DNA from: HyVt-477 sp965224605
Lineage (GTDB): Bacteria > Pseudomonadota > Gammaproteobacteria > Thiotrichales > Thiotrichaceae
Length of the DNA: 64,000 nt
Assembly: GCA_965224605.1 (NCBI GenBank)
Contig: CBDCZP010000012.1
Coordinates: 219,376-283,375, forward strand
Direction of reading: 5' to 3'
The first letter of the stretch is position 1. Every line of letters starts with the position of its first letter. Under the pieces are notes generated by a model that searched no databases, was not told the DNA's origin, and saw only the letters and a program-made list of their open reading frames with translations. The translations under genes and the position numbers were made by a program. Shown here piece after piece: positions 27,120 to 36,101 of the stretch.

Positions 27120-28191
27120 GAAACATCCTTACGTTGGTATGCCTGATCATCAATTCTGGAAGTACGAACGGGCAATAAAAAAGCCCGAACTTTTTGATCC
27201 TGTCACACATACATCGTTTAAAATCAGCAAAGCCAGTCCAGTCGTTACCGCTGGTAGTTGTTTTGCGCAGCATGTCGCTAGGTATCTTTCCTCCAGTGGT
27301 TTCTCATTCCTAGTTACTGAGAAAGCTCACCCGATTGTTCCCGTACAAATAGCAGAAAAAAATAACTATGGTGTTTTTACAGCTCGGTATGGAAATATAT
27401 ATACAGCGCGTCAACTTAAGCAGCTATTACAAAGAGCCTATGGATTATTTGAGCCAGTTGAAACAGTATGGAAAGGTAAAAAAGGGTATGTAGACCCATT
27501 TCGTCCACGAATTCAGGATGGGGGGTTTGTCTCCGAAGAAGAATTGCTAATAGACAGAAAGGTACATTTCGAGGCACTTCGTGAAGCGATAGAGTCCATG
27601 TCAGTATTTGTGTTTACGCTAGGATTAACAGAGAGTTGGATAGATAATCGTGATGGCGCAGTATTCCCCCTTGCACCAGGTGTATCAGGTGGAGAGTACA
27701 ATGATGAACAGTTTTCGTTTAAGAATTTTGATGTGGTTGAAATTGTAGAGGATATGCAATGGAGCATTGATTTTATTCGAGCACATAACCCGGATGTAAA
27801 AATAATTATTACGGTCTCTCCTGTAGCACTCAATGCAACTGTATTAGACCGCCATGTTTATGTATCAACGACCTATTCTAAGGCAGTACTAAGAGTCGCT
27901 GCTGAACAGGTTTGTAACGCAAATGAACTATGTGATTACTTCCCGTCGTTTGAAATTATTACAAGTCCTTATCTTCGTGGCCGATATTTCGCTCCGGATT
28001 GCCGTGAAGTTACAGAAGCGGGTGTAAGTCATGTAATGTCCATCTTTTTGAAACACTATGGCGATATTGAGCAGGATGAACCATTAAAATTAATTAATAA
28101 TGATGAAGATAATGCGGTAAGAAAGCATATCGAGAATATGGAAAAAGTGGTTGAAGTGTTATGTGATGAAGAAGAAATCAATAATCAGTAG
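27112..28191 (+). CDS. GSCFA domain protein
   Basis: 359 residues. The family signature is visible as TAGSCFAQHVARYL near residue 45, followed by the typical FTLGLTESW and VSPVALNATVLDRHV segments. GSCFA proteins are SGNH-superfamily members found in polysaccharide loci; their function is not settled, and acyl transfer or esterase activity is the usual guess. There is no signal peptide, so it acts in the cytoplasm unless it is carried out by a complex. It overlaps the preceding SGNH-like gene. Confidence 0.85.
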   Translation: MSKKHPYVGMPDHQFWKYERAIKKPELFDPVTHTSFKISKASPVVTAGSCFAQHVARYLSSSGFSFLVTEKAHPIVPVQIAEKNNYGVFTARYGNIYTARQLKQLLQRAYGLFEPVETVWKGKKGYVDPFRPRIQDGGFVSEEELLIDRKVHFEALREAIESMSVFVFTLGLTESWIDNRDGAVFPLAPGVSGGEYNDEQFSFKNFDVVEIVEDMQWSIDFIRAHNPDVKIIITVSPVALNATVLDRHVYVSTTYSKAVLRVAAEQVCNANELCDYFPSFEIITSPYLRGRYFAPDCREVTEAGVSHVMSIFLKHYGDIEQDEPLKLINNDEDNAVRKHIENMEKVVEVLCDEEEINNQ

Positions 28192-28240
28192 ACTCTCCTA
28201 GATGATTTTACTTAATCTAATCCATAAACTTAAAGTCTTG

Positions 28241-28262
28241 CTTGGCTTTTGTTCAAGCCAAG
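28241..28262. repeat. Short palindrome after the GSCFA gene
   Basis: CTTGGCTT and AAGCCAAG form a perfect 8-bp inverted repeat with a 6-nt loop. No T-run follows on either strand, so it is a weak terminator or a regulatory hairpin before the next gene. Confidence 0.35.
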
Positions 28263-28337
28263 TATAATCAATAATGAAACCATGCTAAAGAAACTTGCTA
28301 AATAAGTTATTTGCTTAAAATAATGAGAGGTTAAACC

Positions 28338-29045
28338 ATGATTCGTGTTTTTGTCGGTTACGACACAAAACTACCCGTACTCTATAACGTACTACAACAC
28401 AGTATACAGACACGCGCTTCACAGCCTGTATCTATTACGCCTATTATGTTGTCTCAATTAAAAGGGCTCTATACCCGTGAGCAGCATCCTCTGGCATCTA
28501 CAGAGTTTTCATTCTCTCGTTTTTTAGTGCCCTATTTATCAAACTACGAAGGTTGGTCTTTGTTTATTGATAATGACATGCTGTTTTTGGATGATATTGC
28601 CAAGCTTTGGGAACTACGTGATGATGATTATGCGGTAATGTGTACCAAGCATGAGCATAATCCCAACGCAGAAACAAAGTTTTTAGGCACAGTTCAAACT
28701 AAATATGAAAAAAAGAACTGGTCTAGCACGATGTTGTTTAATAATAAGATGTGTAAACAATTGACACCTGAGTACGTTAATACTGCAACGGGTTTACAAT
28801 TGCATCAATTCAAGTGGCTTGAAAATGACACTTTGATTGGTGATATCCCCTTGGGTTGGAACTGTCTCGCTGACTGTGGTTCACCACAAGATGACATCCG
28901 CGCGATACATTACACGTTGGGTGGGCCTTTTTATGATGAATATAAGAATTGTGAGTTTTCTGAAGAGTGGTTCAAAGAACGGGATGATATGTTGAAATGC
29001 GCACAATTAGCAGAAGTTAAAGCAAATAAAAAGGTGGCGGCTTAG
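28338..29045 (+). CDS. GT8-like glycosyltransferase
   Basis: 235 residues of GT-A type. It opens with IRVFVGYDTKLPVLYNVLQHSI and carries the DxD-like metal motif DNDM (WSLFIDNDMLFLDDI). A later HYTLGGPFYDEYKN resembles the C-terminal His-containing motif of GT8 enzymes. A GAGAGG ribosome site precedes the start. It probably adds one sugar of the capsule repeat or linker in the cytoplasm. I cannot assign the sugar. Confidence 0.7.
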   Translation: MIRVFVGYDTKLPVLYNVLQHSIQTRASQPVSITPIMLSQLKGLYTREQHPLASTEFSFSRFLVPYLSNYEGWSLFIDNDMLFLDDIAKLWELRDDDYAVMCTKHEHNPNAETKFLGTVQTKYEKKNWSSTMLFNNKMCKQLTPEYVNTATGLQLHQFKWLENDTLIGDIPLGWNCLADCGSPQDDIRAIHYTLGGPFYDEYKNCEFSEEWFKERDDMLKCAQLAEVKANKKVAA

Positions 29046-29105
29046 TTTCAGTGAGAAGGAAACTGTAAGATTTACTATTTTTAATAATGTAAGACACTAT
29101 CATTT

Positions 29106-30077
29106 ATGGATGCAATCAAGCTAGGAAAGCAAGTAATTTCAATGGAAATAGATGAGTTACAACAGATGTTAGCTCGTCTTGATGAAAGTTTCACCGCCGC
29201 CATTGAGCTTATTCAATCAGGACAAGGGCGTTTGGTTTTGGTGGGTATGGGAAAGTCAGGAATCATTGGAAATAAAATTGCAGCAACGATGGCATCAACA
29301 GGAACCCCTGCATTTTCTGTTCACCCCGGAGAGGCATTTCATGGGGATCTTGGAATGATCCAGCCTGACGATATTGCATTAATGATTTCAAATAGTGGTG
29401 AAACTGAAGAGCTAATCAGACTATTACCATTTATGGAATATCAAGGCAATAAAGTTATTTCCTTGACAGGAAAGCCTAATTCAACACTTGCTGAGTACTC
29501 AGATGTGGTGCTGGATGTTTCTGTATCCCGCGAAGCTTGTAACAACAATCTTGCTCCAACCAGTTCTACAACTACAGCACTGGTAATGGGTGATGCCTTG
29601 GCGGTTGCGTTATCCACCTTAAATAATTTCCAAGCAACAGATTTTGCGAGATTTCACCCGGGTGGTAAGTTGGGGCGTACCCTGTTGACTCATGTAAAAG
29701 ATGTCATGCATAAAAAAGACTTGCCAGTTTGTCAGCGAGATACTTCTTTTAAAGATATTGTTACTTGTATTACCCAAGGTCTTCAAGGGTTGGCATTAGT
29801 TACCGAGGATGGTTCTGTTTGTGGAATTATCACTGATGGTGATTTACGCCGTTCTTTTGAGCAATTTTCTGACCCGTTATCGGTAAAAGCGAAGGATATT
29901 ATGACGAGTCAACCTATTACTATTTCACAAGATGAGCGCTTAGTGGTGGCAGAAGAAATGATGCAGAAATATAAGAAGCGGGTACTGGTGGTAACAGATA
30001 ATGCTAAAAAAGTTGTTGGTGTGCTACAGATATTTGATGCTAATGTAGAATCATTCTCAGCTATCCCCAGTTTATAG
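29106..30077 (+). CDS. kpsF: Arabinose-5-phosphate isomerase
   Basis: 323 residues, as in KdsD/KpsF. An N-terminal SIS domain (about 30-175: VLVGMGKSGIIGNKIAATMASTG shortened here to GMGKSGIIGNK; SNSGETEE; APTSSTTTALVMGDALA) is followed by two CBS domains (about 205-320). It turns ribulose-5-phosphate into arabinose-5-phosphate, the first step to Kdo. Its place with kdsB in the capsule locus makes it the KpsF-type paralogue, feeding CMP-Kdo to the capsule linker. The closing CBS pair may sense a nucleotide. Confidence 0.94.
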   Translation: MDAIKLGKQVISMEIDELQQMLARLDESFTAAIELIQSGQGRLVLVGMGKSGIIGNKIAATMASTGTPAFSVHPGEAFHGDLGMIQPDDIALMISNSGETEELIRLLPFMEYQGNKVISLTGKPNSTLAEYSDVVLDVSVSREACNNNLAPTSSTTTALVMGDALAVALSTLNNFQATDFARFHPGGKLGRTLLTHVKDVMHKKDLPVCQRDTSFKDIVTCITQGLQGLALVTEDGSVCGIITDGDLRRSFEQFSDPLSVKAKDIMTSQPITISQDERLVVAEEMMQKYKKRVLVVTDNAKKVVGVLQIFDANVESFSAIPSL

Positions 30078-30082
30078 CTATT

Positions 30083-30319
30083 ATGGCAAAACGAACCAGA
30101 AAAATTAACAAAGCTACAAAGCCCATAAAAGCTAAAGAAAACAAGCGCAGCAAAAAAAGCGCTGTTGCGAAAAAGTGTATTGTAGTTCTGGGTATGCATC
30201 GAAGTGGCACTTCTGCCATGACAGGGTTATTGAGTAAGTTGGGAGCTTCACCAGGTAGTGATCTGTTGCCTGCAAACCCTTCTAATCCTAAGGGATTCTT
30301 TGAAAATAAAAAATTGTAG
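30083..30319 (+). CDS. Sulfotransferase, N-terminal fragment (frameshifted)
   Basis: 78 residues carrying a Lys-rich start and then the PAPS-binding 5' loop CIVVLGMHRSGTSAMTGLL, the hallmark of the sulfotransferase family. The frame stops at TAG 30317-30319 immediately after GFFENKK. The normal continuation (IVAFNNQFFEVAGSSWDD) is found in the -1 frame, so one A appears to be missing from the A6 run at 30308-30313. Together with the next entry it forms one gene of about 525 codons. It may be a pseudogene, a slippage-controlled gene or a sequencing error. Confidence 0.8.
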   Translation: MAKRTRKINKATKPIKAKENKRSKKSAVAKKCIVVLGMHRSGTSAMTGLLSKLGASPGSDLLPANPSNPKGFFENKKL

Positions 30320-30366
30320 CGTTTAATAATCAGTTTTTCGAAGTAGCGGGTTCCTCATGGGATGAC

Positions 30367-31662
30367 ATGAATCACTTGCCTCCGGACTGGATAAAGTTAC
30401 CCGAAGTAAAAGAGATAAAGTCTAGGGTGGTCGATTTTTTTCGCGCTGAGTTAAATGTCGACTTACCTATTATTAAAGATCCAAGACTGTGCCGTTTATT
30501 GCCTGTTTGGTTTGAAATATTTGAGGAGTTAAATATTTCTCCTCAATTTGTCTTCATTTTACGTGATCCCAATGAGGTCGCCGCTTCCAGTAGAAAAATG
30601 AAAAACTTCAAAGTGATGAAAACATTGGTTCTGTATATGCATTACCTTATTTCGGCTGAAACTTTAAGCCGAAATTACCCACGAGCTATAGTAACGTATG
30701 CTGAGCTTTGTAACGACTGGAAAGCAGTGATATCAAGGATCAAAAAAGAGGCAGATATCGTATTTCCTGATAGGGACGTAGCAGAATCCACTGTCGGATC
30801 ATTTATTTCCAAGGATTTGAATCATTATTCACCTTCTGATTCACAGGATGAGTTTATAAGTGAATCATTAAGCAATTTTTCATCTCAGTTGTATGAGTTG
30901 TTAGCGATTTTTTCTGCACAAAACATTGCACAGATTGACACTTTTTATCAATCATACTGGAATCATTTTAATATAATTAAGGATTGGTTTGTCTATGACA
31001 AACAGGTCTTGGATTTAGAACAGGAGCTGGTTTGGCCAGCGGAGCGTGCTAAACAGGCTCACCATCAGGGGGCAAAAAGTATCTTGTACTGGACGAGTGA
31101 AACTGTAGATGACTGGCGTGATAACAAAATTGTTTGTAATAGTAATTTTGATGATGAAGAACAGGTTTTAAAATTTATATTTCCGGAGGAGATTGCCTCA
31201 GTTAAGAGTCTTCGTTACCGAGTTATTGATAGGCCAGCACTTGTAACCATGAAGTCTTTTCTGTTGCTTGATAACAAGGGATATTCCGTATGGAAATGGG
31301 ATGGTAAGTCACAAATTATAACGGAGATGTCAGCGTATGGTTTCGCACTACCCAATTTTTCAAACGATGACCATTTGTGTTTTTATACTATGCAGCGTGG
31401 TTTTAATGCGAACATAGAGTTGCCGATAGAAGCCCTTTCCCAAATTAAAGAAGGATGGAGCTTAGTCATTTCAATTAGTTATCAAGAGGCGAATGAATCG
31501 TTGCCTCTGGTGTTTAGCTATCTGTCTAAGAATAAATTAAATAAGCAGATAACAGAAATGAAGCAGCAAAAACAAAGGGATTATGAAAATAGTATTCGCT
31601 TGGAGGCTCAACTTGAGTTACTTAAAGAACTCCTTCTTAATGAGATCGATGATGTACTCTAA
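30367..31662 (+). CDS. Sulfotransferase, C-terminal part (frameshifted)
   Basis: 431 residues. The frame is open from 30310, but the first ATG is at 30367. It begins with the region following the PAPS loop (LPIIKDPRLCRLLPVWFEIF, then FVFILRDPNEVAASSRKM), which contains the 3'-phosphate-binding RDPxxVxxS motif of sulfotransferases. The last 180 residues include a beta-rich domain and end in a coiled coil with IRLEAQLELLKELLL. Without the upstream 78 residues it lacks the 5'-PSB loop and should be inactive. With an APS kinase at 40.6 kb it points to capsule sulfation. Confidence 0.8.
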   Translation: MNHLPPDWIKLPEVKEIKSRVVDFFRAELNVDLPIIKDPRLCRLLPVWFEIFEELNISPQFVFILRDPNEVAASSRKMKNFKVMKTLVLYMHYLISAETLSRNYPRAIVTYAELCNDWKAVISRIKKEADIVFPDRDVAESTVGSFISKDLNHYSPSDSQDEFISESLSNFSSQLYELLAIFSAQNIAQIDTFYQSYWNHFNIIKDWFVYDKQVLDLEQELVWPAERAKQAHHQGAKSILYWTSETVDDWRDNKIVCNSNFDDEEQVLKFIFPEEIASVKSLRYRVIDRPALVTMKSFLLLDNKGYSVWKWDGKSQIITEMSAYGFALPNFSNDDHLCFYTMQRGFNANIELPIEALSQIKEGWSLVISISYQEANESLPLVFSYLSKNKLNKQITEMKQQKQRDYENSIRLEAQLELLKELLLNEIDDVL

Positions 31663-31845
31663 TTTTGTTCGGGTAAGGTAATTGTAGTTTAAGTTCAGTA
31701 TTTTTAATCCGTTTGACCCCATAACCTCTCTTAAAGTTTCTATTCATTATTAAATGAACTTCTCTAAACACTTAGCACATCAAGTATACATGGTGATAGA
31801 GGTAATCCATGATTTCTTCCACAATAATAGGAAAGCTTATTTGAC

Positions 31846-32940
31846 TTATGTATGATCTCTCACCGATGAAATAATAAGTACCCCAATCGCCCAAATCAAA
31901 AAGCTACCTAGTATTACTGAAGTCATTTGTTTTAGTACATAAGGCTTCTCAGCTTCACTAGGTTGATAAGGGGCGGTAATTACTTCCAGATATTGTTGCT
32001 GTTGCATGGCATTGAGCCTTGCTGTTTCCAAAGAGCTTAGAGAAGATTCATAGAGCTTTTCTGCAACCATTTTTTTGGTAAGGAGTCGTTCATAACTTGC
32101 AATGCGTGTACTGAGTGTATTCTGGTTGTCTTTTGTACTTCCCCAGCGTTTGCGTTCTGCATATATTTGCTTTTTTAATGTTGTAACTTTATTTTTTAGG
32201 ATGCGTATTTTAAAGGTATCGGGCTTCATAAAAGCGGCTAGGTTGCTAAGCTCGGCTTGTGCTTCGGTGAGCTTAATTTCTAGCTCGGTTACTATGCCCA
32301 GCTTGGCTTCTGTAGTTTTCTCTGGATCAATATCTTTTTGGGTATTTCTAAAGGTGGTAATATTTTCCCGTGCTTGTAAGAGTGCATTTTCAGCATCGGT
32401 GAGTTCGCCTTTTGCAAAGTTAAGTGAGTCTGTCTTTGAGCGTTCATATAGCTTGTTGACATGACTCTCTGCTTCTTTGATGAGTTCAGTGGTTATTATG
32501 TAGGCTTTTACTGCGGTAAAAGCAGTGACTTCTACAGTGGTAATGCTGGAAGTGGCATCGTATTCGATGTCCACCATGTCTTGCCAGTATTCTTGATAAT
32601 CACTAAAGATGGCATCTTTCGGGAGCCTTGCCCACCAATCATGTTGTGTGTCAGTGTAATGCTCTTTTATGTTTATTTCTTTATCAAGCTTATCAAGTAG
32701 CTCTGCTGACCAGATATACTCTTGTGCTATGTAAGAATCCTTGGCTGAGGGTGATGCCGATGCGCCTGTTAAGCCTGCGAATGCACCGAGTACAGCACTT
32801 TGTGCTGGTTTATGCCCCTGAATAATATACTTTGTGGTGACTACATATTGCCCGGATGCGAAGAAGGTGTAATAGATAGCTGCTATGAGAATCGGTAGTA
32901 TTACAGCCAAAATAAAAGATATAGAGGGTTTACTTTTCAT
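31846..32940 (-). CDS. kpsE: KpsE-like inner-membrane capsule export protein
   Basis: 364 residues, a typical PCP-3/KpsE layout. There is a transmembrane helix at about 8-28 (ISFILAVILPILIAAIYYTFF), a large periplasmic part with a long coiled coil (about 165-310), and a second helix near 340-358. The PYQPSEAEKPYVLKQM segment just before the last helix is characteristic of this family. It bridges the KpsMT transporter to KpsD across the periplasm. It is the last gene of a minus-strand operon behind kpsM and kpsT. Confidence 0.9.
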   Translation of the reverse strand: MKSKPSISFILAVILPILIAAIYYTFFASGQYVVTTKYIIQGHKPAQSAVLGAFAGLTGASASPSAKDSYIAQEYIWSAELLDKLDKEINIKEHYTDTQHDWWARLPKDAIFSDYQEYWQDMVDIEYDATSSITTVEVTAFTAVKAYIITTELIKEAESHVNKLYERSKTDSLNFAKGELTDAENALLQARENITTFRNTQKDIDPEKTTEAKLGIVTELEIKLTEAQAELSNLAAFMKPDTFKIRILKNKVTTLKKQIYAERKRWGSTKDNQNTLSTRIASYERLLTKKMVAEKLYESSLSSLETARLNAMQQQQYLEVITAPYQPSEAEKPYVLKQMTSVILGSFLIWAIGVLIISSVRDHT

Positions 32941-32954
32941 ATTGTTATTTGCTT

Positions 32955-33602
32955 TTACTGTTTAGTATATAGGGCTATGGCTTCTTCTACGTCCTTGTAG
33001 ACTTTAAGCTCTTCATTATGAAGGAGTATCGCGATATTGCAAAAACTCCGTATGGTGTTCATGTTGTGAGAAACCATGATGATATTTGAGGTTTCCGCCT
33101 TTTCTTCTACTTTTTCTCTGCATTTTGTTTGAAACTGTTGGTCTCCTACGCCTAGTATTTCATCAATCAGCACGACATCAAAGTGAATAGCCATGCTCAA
33201 GCCGAATGATAGACGGGATTTCATTCCACTGGAATAATTTTTAATCGGTTCATAGAAAAAGTCACCCAGTTCGGAAAAGTCTTTAACGAATTCTGTAACT
33301 TCTTCGATATTTGCTCCATAAATACGACAGATAAAGCGTAAATTTTCTTCGGCAGTTAAACTAGGGCTGAATCCGCCAGAAAAACCTAATGGCCATGAGA
33401 ATTTTCCTTTTCGGGATATGAGTCCAGCATCGGGGAATTCAGATCCTGATATAAGTCGCATGATCGTGGACTTCCCCACTCCATTTCTGCCAAGAATGCC
33501 GATGTTTTTATTGTCCGGGAACTTGAACGAGAAATTTTGCAGGATATGCTTTCGCCCATGTTTCATGGGGTAGCTTTTAGAGACGTTTTGGAATTCTATC
33601 AT
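32955..33602 (-). CDS. kpsT: Capsule ABC transporter ATP-binding protein
   Basis: About 215 residues starting MIEFQNVSKSYPM at 33602; an upstream in-frame start at 33686 would overlap kpsM and add no family sequence. Walker A is GRNGVGKST, the signature is SSGMKSRLSFGL and Walker B is VVLIDEILGVGD. The length matches KpsT. It powers export of the lipid-linked capsule chain with KpsM, whose stop lies 13 bases upstream. Confidence 0.94.
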   Translation of the reverse strand: MIEFQNVSKSYPMKHGRKHILQNFSFKFPDNKNIGILGRNGVGKSTIMRLISGSEFPDAGLISRKGKFSWPLGFSGGFSPSLTAEENLRFICRIYGANIEEVTEFVKDFSELGDFFYEPIKNYSSGMKSRLSFGLSMAIHFDVVLIDEILGVGDQQFQTKCREKVEEKAETSNIIMVSHNMNTIRSFCNIAILLHNEELKVYKDVEEAIALYTKQ

Positions 33603-33615
33603 GCTGTTGATGTTC

Positions 33616-34404
33616 TCATATTTGCCGCGCGTATTTTCTTGATATACGTTCAGCTGATAAGCCGATGGCAAGAAATAGAATAACAAAAGTGAGCAGGTAG
33701 GGTATGTCTACATGTTTACTTTCGTAATTCGTAAATACGGCACTTCGAAACCATTCGATAGCATGAAGAATAGGGTTGTAGAGGGCTATTTTCTGTAATC
33801 CAATGGGTAAGCTGTCAACGGTAAAAAACACTCCTGATATGAAAAAAAAGGGACGTTGTATAGCATTATAGGTTTGTCCATACGAGGGCAAATATAGTTT
33901 TATACTTGAATTCATAAAGCCTATCCCTATCGCAAATAGCCATAGCGTAATAAAACAAAGTATCATTTCTCTGAATGAATCCAGGGGTGAATGATATCCA
34001 AGGTACCAAAAGCCTAGATATACTAGAGTGAATACCACAGACATTGTGGCGAACTCAAGCAATGCTCTTGATGTAAGTACGTCAAAAGGTGTTACTTGGG
34101 GATATGCGAGTAGGGTTTTGTTTGATGTGATGCCTTGCATGGTTTTATTCACTGTATGTGAAAAAAGCAACCACGGTACGATTCCGGTAAGAAAGAACAT
34201 GGGTAATGAATTGTCACCACCGATGGGTGAGTTGCGTCCCATTACTGAAAATATACTGATCAATGCGATGATATAGGTAACGGGTTCGAACAAAGCCCAT
34301 AAATATCCGAGTTTATTTCTGTCAAAACGAGTTCGGGTCTCTCTGAGGATTAAGGCGTGAATAACCCGTAATTGAATTTTGAATCCTTTTAAAAATAATA
34401 GCAT
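33616..34404 (-). CDS. kpsM: Capsule ABC transporter permease
   Basis: 262 residues with about six membrane helices. It starts like KpsM/ABC-2 permeases (IQLRVIHALILRETRTRF, then GYLWALFEPVTYI). The late helix pair surrounding PFFFISGVFFTVDSLP is the ABC-2 re-entrant region. With KpsT it moves the finished polysaccharide across the inner membrane. It precedes kpsT and follows two coiled-coil genes in the same direction. Confidence 0.94.
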   Translation of the reverse strand: MLLFLKGFKIQLRVIHALILRETRTRFDRNKLGYLWALFEPVTYIIALISIFSVMGRNSPIGGDNSLPMFFLTGIVPWLLFSHTVNKTMQGITSNKTLLAYPQVTPFDVLTSRALLEFATMSVVFTLVYLGFWYLGYHSPLDSFREMILCFITLWLFAIGIGFMNSSIKLYLPSYGQTYNAIQRPFFFISGVFFTVDSLPIGLQKIALYNPILHAIEWFRSAVFTNYESKHVDIPYLLTFVILFLAIGLSAERISRKYARQI

Positions 34405-34428
34405 TGAAAGTTTCTCTTTTGGCTTAAG

Positions 34429-35319
34429 CTAGGCCGAGGCTTTAGATGTGTTTTTTTGAGCTTTTAAATACCAGTGTTCGAGCTCTTTTTGCGTTTCATG
34501 CAAGTGTAATAACAATAATTCATTTTCTTGTTCTAAAGCTTGTTGTTTGTTGTTCGAGCTGTAGTCTATTCGGATGCTAGATTTCGATGTTGTAACGATT
34601 TCATTGTTGATGGCTTTACTGTTTGTAATAATACTTTCGACTGGAAATACTTGTCTACCTTCTTTTTTTCCGTAATTTAAATAATGAACCGACGCGTTCA
34701 TTTTAGATTTTTTAACATCTGGGTGTTTCTTATAGTATTTTTCTACCGAAAAAGCAGGAGAGGGGTCACGATCCAGATAAATGCCATAGACCATATAGTG
34801 TTCTAGTGCGGATATTCTTAGCGCTCGCACTTCTGGATATTGTTTAGAATACCATTGAGTATCAAAGATACTGTTTGGATTGCGGTTTTCTTTTGCACCA
34901 TAGTTGACATAGTGATGGAATGGATCCATTTTGGCTTTTTTCACATCAGGGTATTTTTCTAAATACCATTTTGCATCAAATAACTTTAAGTCTATAGCCA
35001 GTTTTTTGTATTTATTAAGTGATTGTGTGTAAGACATCTCTTTTTTATTACCCACCCTGCAATGGGGGCCATGAGTAATATGTAACTGAGACTTTGGGTT
35101 TAGTAGTTTAATAAAGGGATTGAGAATTCTAGATGATTTAATTTTTTCTATAGAGGTCGTCAGCAAAATCAATTCTTTAGAACAAGAGCTTAGATGTTTT
35201 ACATATTGTTTATTTTGATTTTTGAGTTCAGTGTTCTTTTGTTCAAGGGACTTTAGTGTCTCCTGAAGTTGTGTAAACTGTTGTCTTAATATTTGCAGGT
35301 GTTGACGGGTATCTGCCAT
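34429..35319 (-). CDS. Coiled-coil protein with three YPDV-type repeats
   Basis: 296 residues. Residues 5-60 form a coiled coil. About 114-226 hold three tandem units of about 38 residues (FDAKWYLEKYPDV, FDTQWYSKQYPEV, FSVEKYYKKHPDV, each followed by a HYxxYG segment). Residues 255-290 form a second coil (ENELLLLHLHETQKELEHWYL). Such repeats often accompany bacterial glycosyltransferases of rhamnan/capsule loci, but their role is unknown. No catalytic domain, signal peptide or membrane helix is seen. Lying 24 bases ahead of kpsM, it is probably a cytoplasmic partner or scaffold of export. Confidence 0.65.
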   Translation of the reverse strand: MADTRQHLQILRQQFTQLQETLKSLEQKNTELKNQNKQYVKHLSSCSKELILLTTSIEKIKSSRILNPFIKLLNPKSQLHITHGPHCRVGNKKEMSYTQSLNKYKKLAIDLKLFDAKWYLEKYPDVKKAKMDPFHHYVNYGAKENRNPNSIFDTQWYSKQYPEVRALRISALEHYMVYGIYLDRDPSPAFSVEKYYKKHPDVKKSKMNASVHYLNYGKKEGRQVFPVESIITNSKAINNEIVTTSKSSIRIDYSSNNKQQALEQENELLLLHLHETQKELEHWYLKAQKNTSKASA

Positions 35320-35418
35320 ATTGATTCTCTTTGATAGCTTAATTCTGAGAAGAGAGAAGAGATTTTTTCATAAAAGGGTACTTCAAAATTGATGCAAAGA
35401 TGAACCTTTGATATTAGG

Positions 35419-35847
35419 CTATTTTTTGTCTATCTTTTTTCGAACCCAAATACTCTTAATCAATTCTACTTGAGCCTCAGCTCTAATGAGTTGTTCATAC
35501 AATCCTTGTTGTTGTGCTTCATGTTCCTGTTTGTTTTTCTCTAGTTCAATGATTTTTTTCTGAGCAATATGAAATTTTTTGGAGTTTTCAGCAAACTGTT
35601 TCTTTTCTTTATTTAAGGCATCAATGTTTTTCTTGTTGTCATGGAACAATGTTTCTAATTGTTTCTTGAGGGAGGTGATTTCCGTTTGTTTTTTTTCATT
35701 TAATAGCTCGTAATTAGCCTTGAGTTTAGCATTCTCATTCTTAAGTTGATCTATTTTTTGCTGTTTTTTGTTGGACATAGCAGTTAATGACTCGAATTGA
35801 GCATCAATGCTGTCGATGGATGATAATATGCTAGTCATTGACTTCAT
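35419..35847 (-). CDS. Coiled-coil protein of the capsule export operon
   Basis: 142 residues, almost entirely one Lys/Glu/Gln-rich coiled coil (about 20-125), with no signal peptide or membrane helix. The C-terminus YEQLIRAEAQVELIKSIWV resembles the tail of the sulfotransferase encoded at 30-31.6 kb (IRLEAQLELLK): 8 of 11 residues in the core agree. I recognise no named family. It is the first gene of the minus-strand set leading to kpsM-kpsT-kpsE. Confidence 0.55.
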   Translation of the reverse strand: MKSMTSILSSIDSIDAQFESLTAMSNKKQQKIDQLKNENAKLKANYELLNEKKQTEITSLKKQLETLFHDNKKNIDALNKEKKQFAENSKKFHIAQKKIIELEKNKQEHEAQQQGLYEQLIRAEAQVELIKSIWVRKKIDKK

Positions 35848-36042
35848 TTTGAATTTTATAAACTCGGTGTTGTGTTAGCGTTTCTTCGATAATGCTACTC
35901 AACATAATGGAATATAGTAGGGAGCGGATAAATATATGCACAGAATTATGACAGACAATATTATCATGTCTATATTTTTATCTAGATATAAGTAATTCTA
36001 CATTCTATTGACTCAATATTTATCATGAATGAAAGTCTAGAT

Positions 36043-36069
36043 TTGACTTGCTTTTTTGCTTGATAAATA
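36043..36069 (+). promoter_or_regulatory. Candidate sigma-70 promoter of the vapB-like gene
   Basis: TTGACT (36043-36048) and TAAATA (36064-36069) are separated by 15 bases, with a TGA directly before the -10 (extended -10 like). The ATG of the antitoxin follows 33 bases later. Confidence 0.4.
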
Positions 36070-36101
36070 TTACACATAATACGTGGATACGGAGTATGTG
36101 T

